A stretch of DNA of 49,421 nucleotides from Thermodesulfovibrionales bacterium (GTDB lineage: Bacteria > Nitrospirota > Thermodesulfovibrionia > Thermodesulfovibrionales > SM23-35): positions 1 through 49,421 of the forward strand of contig JAVHLL010000020.1 of the NCBI GenBank assembly GCA_031082155.1, read 5' to 3'. Position numbers and translations under genes: made by a program. Positions 8,817 to 17,785 of this stretch are shown here, in pieces. The first letter of the stretch is position 1; every line of letters starts with the position of its first letter. The notes under the pieces were generated by a model. It ran no database searches and was not told the origin of the DNA. It worked only from the letters and a program-made list of their open reading frames with translations.

Positions 8817-8871
8817 TCTTGATAAATTATGCCATAAAGCCCGGCGGGATCACAATGTGATAGAATCTCAT

Positions 8872-10815
8872 ATGGATTTCGTTGATATCATCTTCCCGCT
8901 GAACCTTGTCCCCCTCACCTACCATTGTCCTGAGGGCCTGAAACACATAATCGAGCCCGGAATGATAGTCAGCGCCCCGCTCAGAAACAGAATGACAAAA
9001 GGGATAGTAATCGGAGAGAGTGCAGGCAATACTCACAGGGAAACGCGGGAAATTCACGAGGTTCACCGTGACCGTCCTGGTCTGACCTTGAATATGATAA
9101 AACTTCTTGTCTGGATGTCCGAATATTATCTCGCTGAACAGGGACTTGTGCTGAAAAACATGCTTCCGAAAGAGGCATTCACAAAGGTCAGGAACAGAAA
9201 GAAGAAATCCGATATCCCTCTCTCGCAAAAAGAAGGACAGGGAGACCATAAATTCACGGTTCCTCATATCGACAATGATATGGTTACCGGCCTCCGGAAT
9301 TCACTGAAAAAAGGAGGCTACAAAACTTTTCTCCTTCACGCCCCATCCACTGCGCATGAATATTCTTTTCTGATGGAGACCCTCCCGTGGGTTAAAAATG
9401 CGCTCATTCTTATTCCCGAGTTGTCGGCTCTCGAAAATCTTGTCCAGCTTCTCCAGGCAAAATTCGGGGAAAGGATATGCATCTTCCATGGCGGATTGAG
9501 CCGGGGGCAGAAATCCGAAGTGATGGACAAGGTCCTGTCAGGCAGTATTGATATTCTGATCGGTACCCGGACAGCGCTTTTTGTACCGCTCAAAGATATC
9601 TCTCTCATCGCGGTGCTGGGAGAACACAGCAGTTCGTACAAGCAGGAAAACAGTCCCTGCTATAACGCAAGAGACGTCGCCGTGATGAGAGGCTATATCG
9701 AGAAAGCGACTGTGCTACTCTCGTCAATCAGTCCATCCATCGAGTCTCTCTATAACGGGAAAACCGGCAAATATACCCTACTCACCCCGCAGGATGAAAT
9801 GAAACGCCCCGGGATCAGTGTGCTTAACATGAGATATGAGAAACTCATCAGACCTTATCTGTCGAAAACAATAATCGATGCCTCCGTAAAACATATCAGG
9901 AACAACAGGAAGATCATGTTTGTGGTCAACCGGAGAGGGTATTCTTCCCTCGTGCAATGTGCTGATTGCAACACCAACGTGGAATGTCCCGACTGTAGGA
10001 TACCCCTTGTTCTCCATAAACAGGATCAGTCGCTGAAATGCCACTATTGCGGCTCGGTGCAGGCAAAAATCCCTGACCGTTGCACTTCATGTAAAGGATA
10101 CAACCTGCAATTACACGGCGCCGGCACACAGAGGGTTCAGGAGGACATTGAGAAACTCACGGGAATAAAGACCCTGAGGCTTGACAGTGACCGGGTGCAG
10201 AAGAAATCAGAATTACGGGGACTGACAGAATCGATTCATATGAAAGAGAGCAGGGTTCTGATCGGCACAAAACTTATGACAAAGCGTCTGGGGTCTGCGG
10301 GACCATTTTCGATGGCCGCTGTGTTGAATACCGACACCCTTCTCAGCATTCCCGACTTCAGGTCTGCTGAAAAAGCGTTTCAGGAGATCATGTCTGTAAT
10401 CGACAAGATTGAGCCCAATGGCAGAGTATTCATCCAGACCAGAATGCCGGAAAACTATCTCTTTAAAAGCCTGAAGACATATGACCACCAGTCGTTCCTG
10501 AAGGAAGAGTTAACCAGGCGCAGGGATTTGTTCTATCCCCCCTTTTCAAGGCTTGCGCTGATCAGGGTTATCACGAAAAAAAATATTGCGGGAAAACTGT
10601 CCGAACTCGTCGATACGAGAGCAGCCAAAGACGATGACGTTGAGATACTGGGTCCGCATTTTTCAAGAAACAGGCAGGGTAAGAATGAATATAAGCTCCT
10701 TCTCAAGTCCGGTATCCGCGAGAAACTTCATGCTGCAGCAGAATCCTTCATCAAAGCGTTCAAGGATTCAAGGGACGTAAAGGTGAGGGTCGATGTTGAC
10801 CCGATAGAGATATAG
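8872..10815 (+). CDS. priA: PriA-family replication-restart protein, ATPase motifs lost
   Basis: The protein (647 residues from the ATG at 8872) aligns along the whole of PriA: N-terminal 3' DNA-binding domain (VDIIFPLNLVPLTYHCP), helicase lobes, and all eight zinc-binding cysteines in four CxxC pairs (residues ~363-408). However, the Walker A loop (normally GxTGSGKTEVY) reads HAPSTAHEY, the DEEH box reads LGEH followed by the intact SSSYKQ, the SATPS motif reads SISPS, and the GRAGR arginine-finger region is replaced by IDKIEPN. It should therefore bind forked DNA and the primosome but not hydrolyse ATP or unwind. PriA of Deinococcus is also known to lack ATPase and helicase activity. The reading frame is intact, so this is not a recent pseudogene. 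An in-frame ATG at 8773 would overlap the divergent gene and is not used. Confidence 0.88.
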   Translation: MDFVDIIFPLNLVPLTYHCPEGLKHIIEPGMIVSAPLRNRMTKGIVIGESAGNTHRETREIHEVHRDRPGLTLNMIKLLVWMSEYYLAEQGLVLKNMLPKEAFTKVRNRKKKSDIPLSQKEGQGDHKFTVPHIDNDMVTGLRNSLKKGGYKTFLLHAPSTAHEYSFLMETLPWVKNALILIPELSALENLVQLLQAKFGERICIFHGGLSRGQKSEVMDKVLSGSIDILIGTRTALFVPLKDISLIAVLGEHSSSYKQENSPCYNARDVAVMRGYIEKATVLLSSISPSIESLYNGKTGKYTLLTPQDEMKRPGISVLNMRYEKLIRPYLSKTIIDASVKHIRNNRKIMFVVNRRGYSSLVQCADCNTNVECPDCRIPLVLHKQDQSLKCHYCGSVQAKIPDRCTSCKGYNLQLHGAGTQRVQEDIEKLTGIKTLRLDSDRVQKKSELRGLTESIHMKESRVLIGTKLMTKRLGSAGPFSMAAVLNTDTLLSIPDFRSAEKAFQEIMSVIDKIEPNGRVFIQTRMPENYLFKSLKTYDHQSFLKEELTRRRDLFYPPFSRLALIRVITKKNIAGKLSELVDTRAAKDDDVEILGPHFSRNRQGKNEYKLLLKSGIREKLHAAAESFIKAFKDSRDVKVRVDVDPIEI

Positions 10816-10939
10816 AAAAGCCAAATCATCCCTTTTTATGACATTCATGCTCGCTCTCATCAATCTTTCCCGAAAATCTGAGGGCTGATGATGTGCGTTC
10901 ATCTGAATATCATCTTAACTCAGCGATGGGGAAGGTACA

Positions 10940-12637
10940 TCACAAGAGGAGGAATAGCAGTCCCAGCACTCCTGTTATCCCAAGGAACTCAAGGAACAAT
11001 CCTCGTTTAATTTCAAAACTCTGGGGTTCAGAGAAACTTCCTTCATATCCTTTGGAATCAATACTGCTTGTCCGCACATAATATACGCCGGCCTTGTCAG
11101 GTTTCTGAAGGGTTATTCCCGCTTTGTCGATGTGGTCATCGACCAGCACAGAAGAAAATTTTTCATCTCCTGACATCTGGAAGCGGTACGTATATCCTGC
11201 GCCAAGATTGGGCCAGTGGATTGAAATCTCCTGTCCCTCGATATCAGGCTTGTCTATTTGAGGGACAGGCGGAGGAGGGATTACGGTGAAGCGTATTGTA
11301 TCCGACCATTCACCCTCATAACGGTCTCCCGCTATCGAACTTACTCTGAAATAATAGCTCCTGTAATCAAGAGTGTCGGCCTTGTATGCCGTATTATAAA
11401 TATCTGACCTGTCCTGAACTATCGCACGGAATTCCCTGTCTTCTGCAATCTGCACATGGTATGCGGCTGCATCTTTTACGCTCAGCCAACTGCAGGGCAC
11501 CGCAGTCTCTCTATATTCTCCTTCGTCAGCAGGAAATTGTATGTAAGGCGGAACCGGATTGACCCGCACCACGACTTCCACCGGGGACGAAGACAGACCT
11601 TCGAGTCCTTCATCATCGATGCTCTGGGTTTGCAAATAATACGTGCCGTCTTCCAGTTGAACCATGCTGAACAGCGCATCCGGTCTGAACAGCTGCTCAC
11701 TCAGGACATCCCTGATTTCTCTGTTCCTTGCGATCACAACTCTATATGAGAGAGCGCCTTCAATTTTCCGGAATGCGAGTTCAAGAGGCATTTTTTTATA
11801 AATCATCTGTTTCTCCGATATCTGAGGAGGAGGGAGAAGTTTTTTAGGTGTCTGGGGCGCTTTGCCTTTCTTCACCAGGGTGCCTTCGCCTTCCGCAATG
11901 GTTACGGACTGACTAGCCGCTTCAACATCTATCATGCCTTCAAGGACTTCCAAACGTGTCACCTCGGATGCATCAACAGATGTCCGGAACTCGGTTCCTC
12001 TCGCCGCACAGACAGCAGAGGGAGTATCAATCATAAATCGTGATTCCCTCCCAGTAGCCTTTTTTATATTCGTAATGGCTTTTCCTGTTTCGAGGAAGAG
12101 ATGGTGAAAAAAGAAACTGCCTTTTTTCCTGGCATTCGTTATCCCCAGAACCGTGTCAGACCGTTGAGCCCAGGAATCTCCACTTTCAAACTCCACCTCT
12201 ACCGCACTGGCTTTTCCTGTTCTCACCGTACTCCCCTCCTGTAGACGGTCATTCAGGAGGAGTTTTCTCCATCCGTGCCCCTCCTTCTCCCGAATTTCTG
12301 CATCACCTCTGAGGAATCTCACGGTACCTTCGCTCGGCTCTCCTTTGAGAAGCGCTACAGGGAAGAGGAGCGTTTGTCCCGGATAGAGTAAATGGGGATT
12401 TTTCAGCTCGTTTATCTTTGCGATTTTTCTCCACTGTCCCGGGTTTTCCAGATAGCGTTCACAAATAACAATGAGAGAGTCTCCCCTCGCAACGGTTACT
12501 TCGGAATAAGGTTCTTGGAATGAGCCAGCCATGAGCGTGAAAGGGGCAAGGAAGAAGAAAACCAGAACAGGTAGCAGACCTCTTCCCAGGTTTTTCCTTG
12601 ATTTATGAATTCTATAAGACAGAATTCCTCTTCGCAT
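10940..12637 (-). CDS. LysM and FecR domain envelope protein
   Basis: From the ATG at 12637 (AGAGG six bases upstream) the protein has 565 residues. An N-terminal hydrophobic signal segment (residues ~19-38) is followed by a LysM peptidoglycan-binding domain (VTVARGDSLIVICERYL to YPGQTLLFP), a FecR-type beta domain (about residues 115-255, including TPSAVCAARGTEFR and LEVLEGMIDVEA), three fibronectin-like or Ig-like repeats (residues ~290-535, each with YYLQ/YYFR/YYVR and WSD/FSE signatures) and a C-terminal hydrophobic stretch ending in LLFLLL. This is the non-sigma-regulating FecR/LysM architecture, probably anchored in the envelope and bound to the wall. No TonB receptor or sigma factor is nearby. 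Precise role unknown. Confidence 0.82.
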   Translation of the reverse strand: MRRGILSYRIHKSRKNLGRGLLPVLVFFFLAPFTLMAGSFQEPYSEVTVARGDSLIVICERYLENPGQWRKIAKINELKNPHLLYPGQTLLFPVALLKGEPSEGTVRFLRGDAEIREKEGHGWRKLLLNDRLQEGSTVRTGKASAVEVEFESGDSWAQRSDTVLGITNARKKGSFFFHHLFLETGKAITNIKKATGRESRFMIDTPSAVCAARGTEFRTSVDASEVTRLEVLEGMIDVEAASQSVTIAEGEGTLVKKGKAPQTPKKLLPPPQISEKQMIYKKMPLELAFRKIEGALSYRVVIARNREIRDVLSEQLFRPDALFSMVQLEDGTYYLQTQSIDDEGLEGLSSSPVEVVVRVNPVPPYIQFPADEGEYRETAVPCSWLSVKDAAAYHVQIAEDREFRAIVQDRSDIYNTAYKADTLDYRSYYFRVSSIAGDRYEGEWSDTIRFTVIPPPPVPQIDKPDIEGQEISIHWPNLGAGYTYRFQMSGDEKFSSVLVDDHIDKAGITLQKPDKAGVYYVRTSSIDSKGYEGSFSEPQSFEIKRGLFLEFLGITGVLGLLFLLL

Positions 12638-12676
12638 CAAGTACCTCTTAGCCTGTTCCTTTCTGATACCATTGTA

Positions 12677-13333
12677 TCACTTTGTACCCCTCTTGTCATA
12701 TTCATCCATCTTTTCAGCTAGGCTCTTCCAGTTGCAGGTCTGCATAAGTTTTACCACCTGATGTACGGTTCCCTTCTCTATGATCTTCAGCCTCTGTGCT
12801 TCATCCTCAACTCCATAGAAAGGGAGCATGATAAAAAAAGCACGGTCGAGATATCTTTTCAGGGGTACGAGCACATCTCCTCTTCTCGTGTAATAGGGGT
12901 CTTCACCCTCGGCACAGGGTCTTCCGAAAACATTGAATTGTCTGCATGCAGCCGGTCTCACGGGATGCACTGCACAGGCGCCATCGATCAGGAATGGGCA
13001 AGTGTCGTTCTCCCGGTACTCTCTCAATTGGCCCATGATGGTTCCACGCTGGGGACCCGATACTTTTTCCGTCACATACCAGGAGATGCCGACCAATTCC
13101 AGTGGATAGACAGGGATTGTCTGGTGGGTCCTACAGCAGTGCGAACACCCCTTGCCGCATGCCAGTTTTCTGCCCTTTCTCAGTTCTGTCTGTATCGCTT
13201 CCGAAACACCTCTGTCTACCAGGCAATAGGCATCGAGGAGCAAAGGGAGCCAGGGGTGGAGCCGCTCATCAGAAGGGAAAGAGAGCCTCTGGGACCGATG
13301 GTGATAAGCTGTTTTGCTTTTCCTGTCTTTCAT
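12677..13333 (-). CDS. YkgJ-type cysteine-cluster protein
   Basis: The protein (218 residues from the ATG at 13333) carries the CxxxCxxCC motif (CGKGCSHCC) and a second cluster in CPFLIDGACAVHPVRPAACRQFNVFG, the signature of the YkgJ/CxxCxxCC family, thought to bind zinc or an Fe-S cluster. The open frame extends upstream to 13444, but those extra residues look non-coding and would overlap the divergent radical SAM gene; the start at 13402 has an AGGAG touching the ATG, so 13333 is the best guess. It lies upstream of the FecR/LysM gene on the same strand (39 bases) and divergent from the radical SAM gene. Confidence 0.75.
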   Translation of the reverse strand: MKDRKSKTAYHHRSQRLSFPSDERLHPWLPLLLDAYCLVDRGVSEAIQTELRKGRKLACGKGCSHCCRTHQTIPVYPLELVGISWYVTEKVSGPQRGTIMGQLREYRENDTCPFLIDGACAVHPVRPAACRQFNVFGRPCAEGEDPYYTRRGDVLVPLKRYLDRAFFIMLPFYGVEDEAQRLKIIEKGTVHQVVKLMQTCNWKSLAEKMDEYDKRGTK

Positions 13334-13427
13334 ATGAGATACATTATAAAGCCGACGAACAATTAAATCAGCCTCTATAAAACTCCGACTTGGAAAAATC
13401 ATCTCCTTTCGGCGATAATAATACCCT

Positions 13428-15254
13428 ATGGACTTTCTATTCATCTCAATGCCTTACGCGAGGTTCATCTCGCGGTGGTTCTCGAACATGCCGAATATCA
13501 ACCTCGGCATCATGCAGGCATTGTTGACGGAAAAGGGCAAAAAAGTAAAAAGTTTCCATTTCCATCTCGAGTTTCTGCCATTTATCAGGAGAGCAAACCC
13601 TCGTGTCTGGGACCAATTTCTCGCGCAATCCGAACAGTTCGGCGTCGAATACATGGGGCTCGACTATCTCTTTGCTTCTCTCCTATTTGATGACAGGTAC
13701 AGGGAATCAGAAGATCTGTTCAAAGAGCGTCTCGAATCAATAGGCCTGACCTTGACCAATTTCGATACACTGCGGGAAATCACCAGGTCCTTCATCGAAT
13801 ATGCGTTCGGGAAAATATCCCCGCATCTTCAGGGAGCAAACCTCGTGGGCTTCAGCTGCTCCCACTATCAATTGAGCAGTTCCTTGCTGCTCTGCTCGAT
13901 GGTGAAAAAAGTATATCCCGACGTCCAGACTGTTTTTGGCGGAAAGGACTGTTCCGGCACTTTTGCATCAGAACTGTTGAAAAACATGCCCTATGTAGAT
14001 TTCGTCGGCACCAGTGAATGTGAACTCACGGTGGAGAGCTTGCTCGATCATATTAAAGACGGAAGCAAAGAGATAGTAAATGTGGTTTCCCGCGGAGAAA
14101 ACGGGACCATCCAGAAAGCCCCGTCCAGGCCCAACACGTCTCTGAATCGGCTGCCCTTGCCTTCCTATGAGATGCAGGATTTCCCCATCCCCCGGAATGA
14201 ACTCATTATGCCGATAGAGTTTGGCAGAGGCTGTCCATGGAAACGGTGCACCTTCTGTCCGGACGAATCATACAATATCCTCTGCCAGGCGAAATCAGCA
14301 GAAAAGATACAGGATGAAATCGGATACTATCTGGACATTTCACCTGACCTCAGGAACTTTTTTATTCTGGACTCTGACGCATTAAAAGACCCGAAAACAA
14401 TTCTTGAAGTGTCGAAATTCCTCGAAGAGAAAGGACTTACATTTCATTATGCCGAATTCAGGGCAGAGCGGATGAACAGGGATGTACTCAGCGCGATTCT
14501 TCATTTCGGCACATGGGCATCAAATTTCCAGATCGGCATCGAGACGTTCAGCGATCGGATGCTTCAGTTGATGAACAAGGGAGTCACCGCACTCAAGAAT
14601 GTAGAGGTGCTGAAGGCTGCCGCAGAACTCGGCGTTCCGGTGCAGTTCAACCTCTTTACCTGTTACCCGGGCATGTCGACCCAGGAGATGAACGACAATA
14701 TAAGAGTGATGGACCTTATCGCACATATCCTAGTGTATGACAACATCCTTATTTATCCGGGAGAATTCTATCTGCCCACAGACTGCCCTGTTTTTATGAA
14801 CCCGGAGCAGTATTCCATCAGGAAACATGCAGAATCCATCTTCTCTGTAATTTTCAAGGATTTCCCCATGCCATCATATTCCAATTATCCATATCCCTAC
14901 CAGTTCGATAACGATGACGAACAGTACAGATTGTCGACAATCATAAGAGAGAAAGTCGATGCGATCAAGAGTAAAAACCGTCTGAATACCTACATGACCT
15001 ACAAAGATATTTCCGACGGGCTGGAGATTAGTATTTGCCTGAACGGAAACCGTACCTCGCATATACTCACCGGGAAAGAGAAGAGCATATACCTCTCTGC
15101 TCTCGAAAAAATCCGCGAAGCAGGATCAATAGCGCAAGAATTCGATATGCCCGTTGAAGACGTCTCCGCCATGCTTCAGACACTCGAACAAAAAGGTCTG
15201 GTGCTCCTCTCCCCGGACAGGAAATCTTTTCTTTCCCTCGCAACAAAGGCATAA
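13428..15254 (+). CDS. B12-binding-type radical SAM protein, RiPP-maturation-like
   Basis: The 608-residue protein has a Rossmann-like N-terminal region (residues 1-230; MDFLFISMPYARF, VGFSCSHYQLSSSLLLCSMV, VFGGKDCSG, YVDFVGTSECELTVESLL) that matches the layout of the B12-binding domain in RiPP maturation radical SAM proteins. The radical SAM core follows (residues ~255-450), with the 4Fe-4S motif GRGCPWKRCTFC, spaced CX4CX2C rather than CX3CX2C, and IGIETFSDRMLQLMNKG. The C-terminal ~130 residues form a winged-helix-like tail. No precursor peptide is obvious nearby. Substrate unknown; peptide or lipid methylation or rearrangement are possible. Confidence 0.75.
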   Translation: MDFLFISMPYARFISRWFSNMPNINLGIMQALLTEKGKKVKSFHFHLEFLPFIRRANPRVWDQFLAQSEQFGVEYMGLDYLFASLLFDDRYRESEDLFKERLESIGLTLTNFDTLREITRSFIEYAFGKISPHLQGANLVGFSCSHYQLSSSLLLCSMVKKVYPDVQTVFGGKDCSGTFASELLKNMPYVDFVGTSECELTVESLLDHIKDGSKEIVNVVSRGENGTIQKAPSRPNTSLNRLPLPSYEMQDFPIPRNELIMPIEFGRGCPWKRCTFCPDESYNILCQAKSAEKIQDEIGYYLDISPDLRNFFILDSDALKDPKTILEVSKFLEEKGLTFHYAEFRAERMNRDVLSAILHFGTWASNFQIGIETFSDRMLQLMNKGVTALKNVEVLKAAAELGVPVQFNLFTCYPGMSTQEMNDNIRVMDLIAHILVYDNILIYPGEFYLPTDCPVFMNPEQYSIRKHAESIFSVIFKDFPMPSYSNYPYPYQFDNDDEQYRLSTIIREKVDAIKSKNRLNTYMTYKDISDGLEISICLNGNRTSHILTGKEKSIYLSALEKIREAGSIAQEFDMPVEDVSAMLQTLEQKGLVLLSPDRKSFLSLATKA

Positions 15255-15284
15255 GATGACTCTTTAATTATTTTTGCGGTATCT

Positions 15285-17249
15285 CTATGGATTGGTGTCA
15301 AAAAGAGGTTCCGTTCCATGCTGAAATCGATCAAAATATCTTTCAAAAACTGGCGCTAGTTCAATAAACGCCCGCAATACTTCAGGATCAAAGTGCTCCG
15401 GCATTGTTCTTCCGCAGCCCTCGATAATTATTCTGCAGGTAGTCTGATGGCTAAATGCCTCCTTGTATGGTCGTTTGCTCCTCATTGCATCATATTGGTC
15501 ACAGATCATCACTATTCTTGCCTCTATCGGGATATCTTCCCCTTTCAGCCCCCTTGGATACCCTGTTCCATTCCATCTCTCATGATGGTTCAAGGCGATT
15601 GATGCGGACATCTGAATCTTGGCATGAGAAGATTGTTCAAGGATTTTCTCTCCCAAAACAGTGTGTGTTTTCATGATCTTCCATTCTTCATCGGTCAACT
15701 TTCCTGTTTTTAAAAGGATCGAATCAGGGACCCCTATCTTCCCCACATCATGCATCGGGCTTGCAAATGTAATCAATTCTACAAAATCAGCGGGCATACG
15801 CAAAAATTCCGCTATTTTCCCTGCATAGAGTCCTATGCGCATAATGTGTTCTCCTGTGCCGAACTCCTTCGATTCAGCTGCTCTTGTCAGCCGGAGTATC
15901 ATCTCATTACTCATTGTATCTATCAGAGTCATGGCTCTCGATAGCTCTTCAGTTCGTTGCCTCACAGTATTTTCGAGGGTTTTTTCGTACTGCTGCTCCA
16001 CGGATAGTAGTCTCTCTATCTTTCGATGGATGCCTCCGGGAGAGAGAAAACTGACAAGCCCCTTTTCTGAAATACTCCGCGTTCCAGCTGCCCCATCCCA
16101 CTCAAGGCGTGCATTGATAGTCTGATATTTCATATCCAGTTTTCGTGCAGCCTCGTCGAGTCGGATCAGGTACGTCATACCATAGATAAAGCATATGGAA
16201 ACAAGTAAAAGAAATGGTTTCATCCATATATTATTCAGGGAGAACAACATGAACACACAGACAGGAATAATAACCAGACCACATAGCCAAAGAAACCGCG
16301 CAGTTTTTTCATCTGCTTTTAAAAAAAGAAAAAAACACATCAAGGCAATCATTATCGAGAACATCAACCGTATCCAATCCTTTATTATCTTGATAGGATT
16401 ACCGTTGAAAAGATTTTGCAGGATATGGGCATGCACTTCTACTCCCGGCATCTGGTTTCTTTTTTGCGTAAAAGGAATCAATACCCTGTCCCCCAATCCT
16501 GCTGCAGTTACGCCGACAAGGATAATCTTGTCTTTGAGAGAAGATGAAGGGACCGTGCCCTCAAGAATATCGGCAAGTGAAATCTGAGGGAAGGTTCCAG
16601 GAGGCCCGGAAAAATTAATATTCATGAGGTTCTCCTGATACAACACATCTGTATTCTTTCTCTCTGGCCTGTACAGTATTCTGAACTGATCGGTCGGTCT
16701 GCCAGTGGCAGTCTCGTACATTTCCGCTGCCATTGAAGTCAGCATGACATCCCGGGATGCAATAGTATGAAATACTTCCCGAACTACACCATCGACTCCC
16801 TGTTCAACATGTGTATGCCCTGTTTTAACAAACGATAACGCTTTTACAGGATACGATATCCTTGCACGATTCTCGATATACACAGGGATAACAACCTTTC
16901 CATGTTCTCTGACCGCCTCAGCGAATACAGCATCATCTTCAGATGGTTCAGCCATGATCATGTCAAACCCAATAACAGCTGCCTCTTTTGCTGTGTTCAG
17001 GAATGGCACATAGTAATTTCGTTTCAAAGGCCATCTCCCGTACTTCTCAAGGGTCTTTTCATCAATGGCTACAATTATAATCCTTTCATCAGGCGGCAAA
17101 GGTGCTCTGATGCGAAACGAGAGGTCATAGAGATAGTTATCAATGCCTTCAAAAACCCCGAGGTAATCAAAGAAAACAATGCAAAGAATACCAAGGAGAG
17201 TTATAAACGTATACAGGATGATATGTCTTGAGACGGGGTACAATTTCAT
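15285..17249 (-). CDS. CHASE2 sensor with HD-GYP c-di-GMP phosphodiesterase domain
   Basis: The 654-residue protein has an N-terminal membrane helix (residues 8-30), a large periplasmic CHASE2 domain (~35-290; [36 protein letters not shown]-like [10 protein letters not shown]), three membrane helices (~295-360), a coiled-coil linker and a C-terminal HD-GYP domain (~440-635). The HD-GYP core is complete: [37 protein letters not shown] and CDQYDAM. It should sense an external signal and hydrolyse c-di-GMP. The window also encodes a PilZ-controlled polysaccharide synthase at 26-27.7 kb, a plausible downstream target. A decayed FecR-like remnant lies just upstream. Confidence 0.93.
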   Translation of the reverse strand: MKLYPVSRHIILYTFITLLGILCIVFFDYLGVFEGIDNYLYDLSFRIRAPLPPDERIIIVAIDEKTLEKYGRWPLKRNYYVPFLNTAKEAAVIGFDMIMAEPSEDDAVFAEAVREHGKVVIPVYIENRARISYPVKALSFVKTGHTHVEQGVDGVVREVFHTIASRDVMLTSMAAEMYETATGRPTDQFRILYRPERKNTDVLYQENLMNINFSGPPGTFPQISLADILEGTVPSSSLKDKIILVGVTAAGLGDRVLIPFTQKRNQMPGVEVHAHILQNLFNGNPIKIIKDWIRLMFSIMIALMCFFLFLKADEKTARFLWLCGLVIIPVCVFMLFSLNNIWMKPFLLLVSICFIYGMTYLIRLDEAARKLDMKYQTINARLEWDGAAGTRSISEKGLVSFLSPGGIHRKIERLLSVEQQYEKTLENTVRQRTEELSRAMTLIDTMSNEMILRLTRAAESKEFGTGEHIMRIGLYAGKIAEFLRMPADFVELITFASPMHDVGKIGVPDSILLKTGKLTDEEWKIMKTHTVLGEKILEQSSHAKIQMSASIALNHHERWNGTGYPRGLKGEDIPIEARIVMICDQYDAMRSKRPYKEAFSHQTTCRIIIEGCGRTMPEHFDPEVLRAFIELAPVFERYFDRFQHGTEPLFDTNP

Positions 17250-17286
17250 GGATGCACTATGTCCTTCTGCTGATATCTGTTTTCAG

Positions 17287-17523
17287 TCAATCGTGCTGCT
17301 GAGGTTGTTGAGTCTGCTCCGGTATTACGGTAAACATCAGGATATCAGACCAGGCACCAATAAAAAAGCCCGAATAGACTGAATCCTGCAAGAATAGGAA
17401 CCCCAAGATTAACAGACTTGAATGATTCTCCTGGAATGCACTAGTTTCATCTTCTGTCCCTTTCCCTTCAATAAATTCCGGTATTCTCCTTATACAATGC
17501 TCATTACCGGATTGCCAGATCAT
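17287..17523 (-). pseudogene. Remnant of a FecR/Fn3-type gene
   Basis: A 78-codon open frame on the minus strand ends 37 bases before the CHASE2/HD-GYP gene. Its C-terminal stretch AWSDILMFTVIPEQTQ matches EWSDTIRFTVIPPPPV in the FecR/LysM protein encoded at 10940-12637 (8 of the first 12 residues). Further upstream (about 17600-17700) another frame reads like coding sequence (STGEDKRVSLELEIRSTS) but hits stops. FecR genes often precede CHASE2 genes, so I read this as the eroded end of such a gene. Evidence is short. Confidence 0.35.
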
Positions 17524-17785
17524 AAGTAATAAATATCTGTTCTCTTCGTACTATTCTTTCTATACCCATTATAGCTAAGTTCAAATAGATTGTCTTGATG
17601 TAGACCGTATTTCCAATTCTAAAGAAACCCGCTTATCCTCCCCAGTGCTACCGGAAGCGTTTTTACTAACATATTGTTTATTCTCCTATTAATAAATTAT
17701 CCTCATGAACTAAATAGAGAACTGAGAAGAGATTGTCAGTGTGTAATATTGGTAATTTTTTATGGTATGATGATAACAATACGCT
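17524..17785. other. Intergenic region upstream of hemG/hemY
   Basis: A/T-rich stretch between the FecR-like remnant and the protoporphyrinogen oxidase gene. It must hold the divergent promoters, and TATGAT at 17766-17771 could be a -10 box, but I found no well-spaced -35 box. Fragmentary coding-like sequence on the minus strand belongs to the remnant described above. Confidence 0.4.

Noticed and set aside
8773-8871. N-terminal extension of PriA
   Set aside because: It lies inside the divergent TPR lipoprotein gene, and the family N-terminus begins at MDFVDIIFP (8872).
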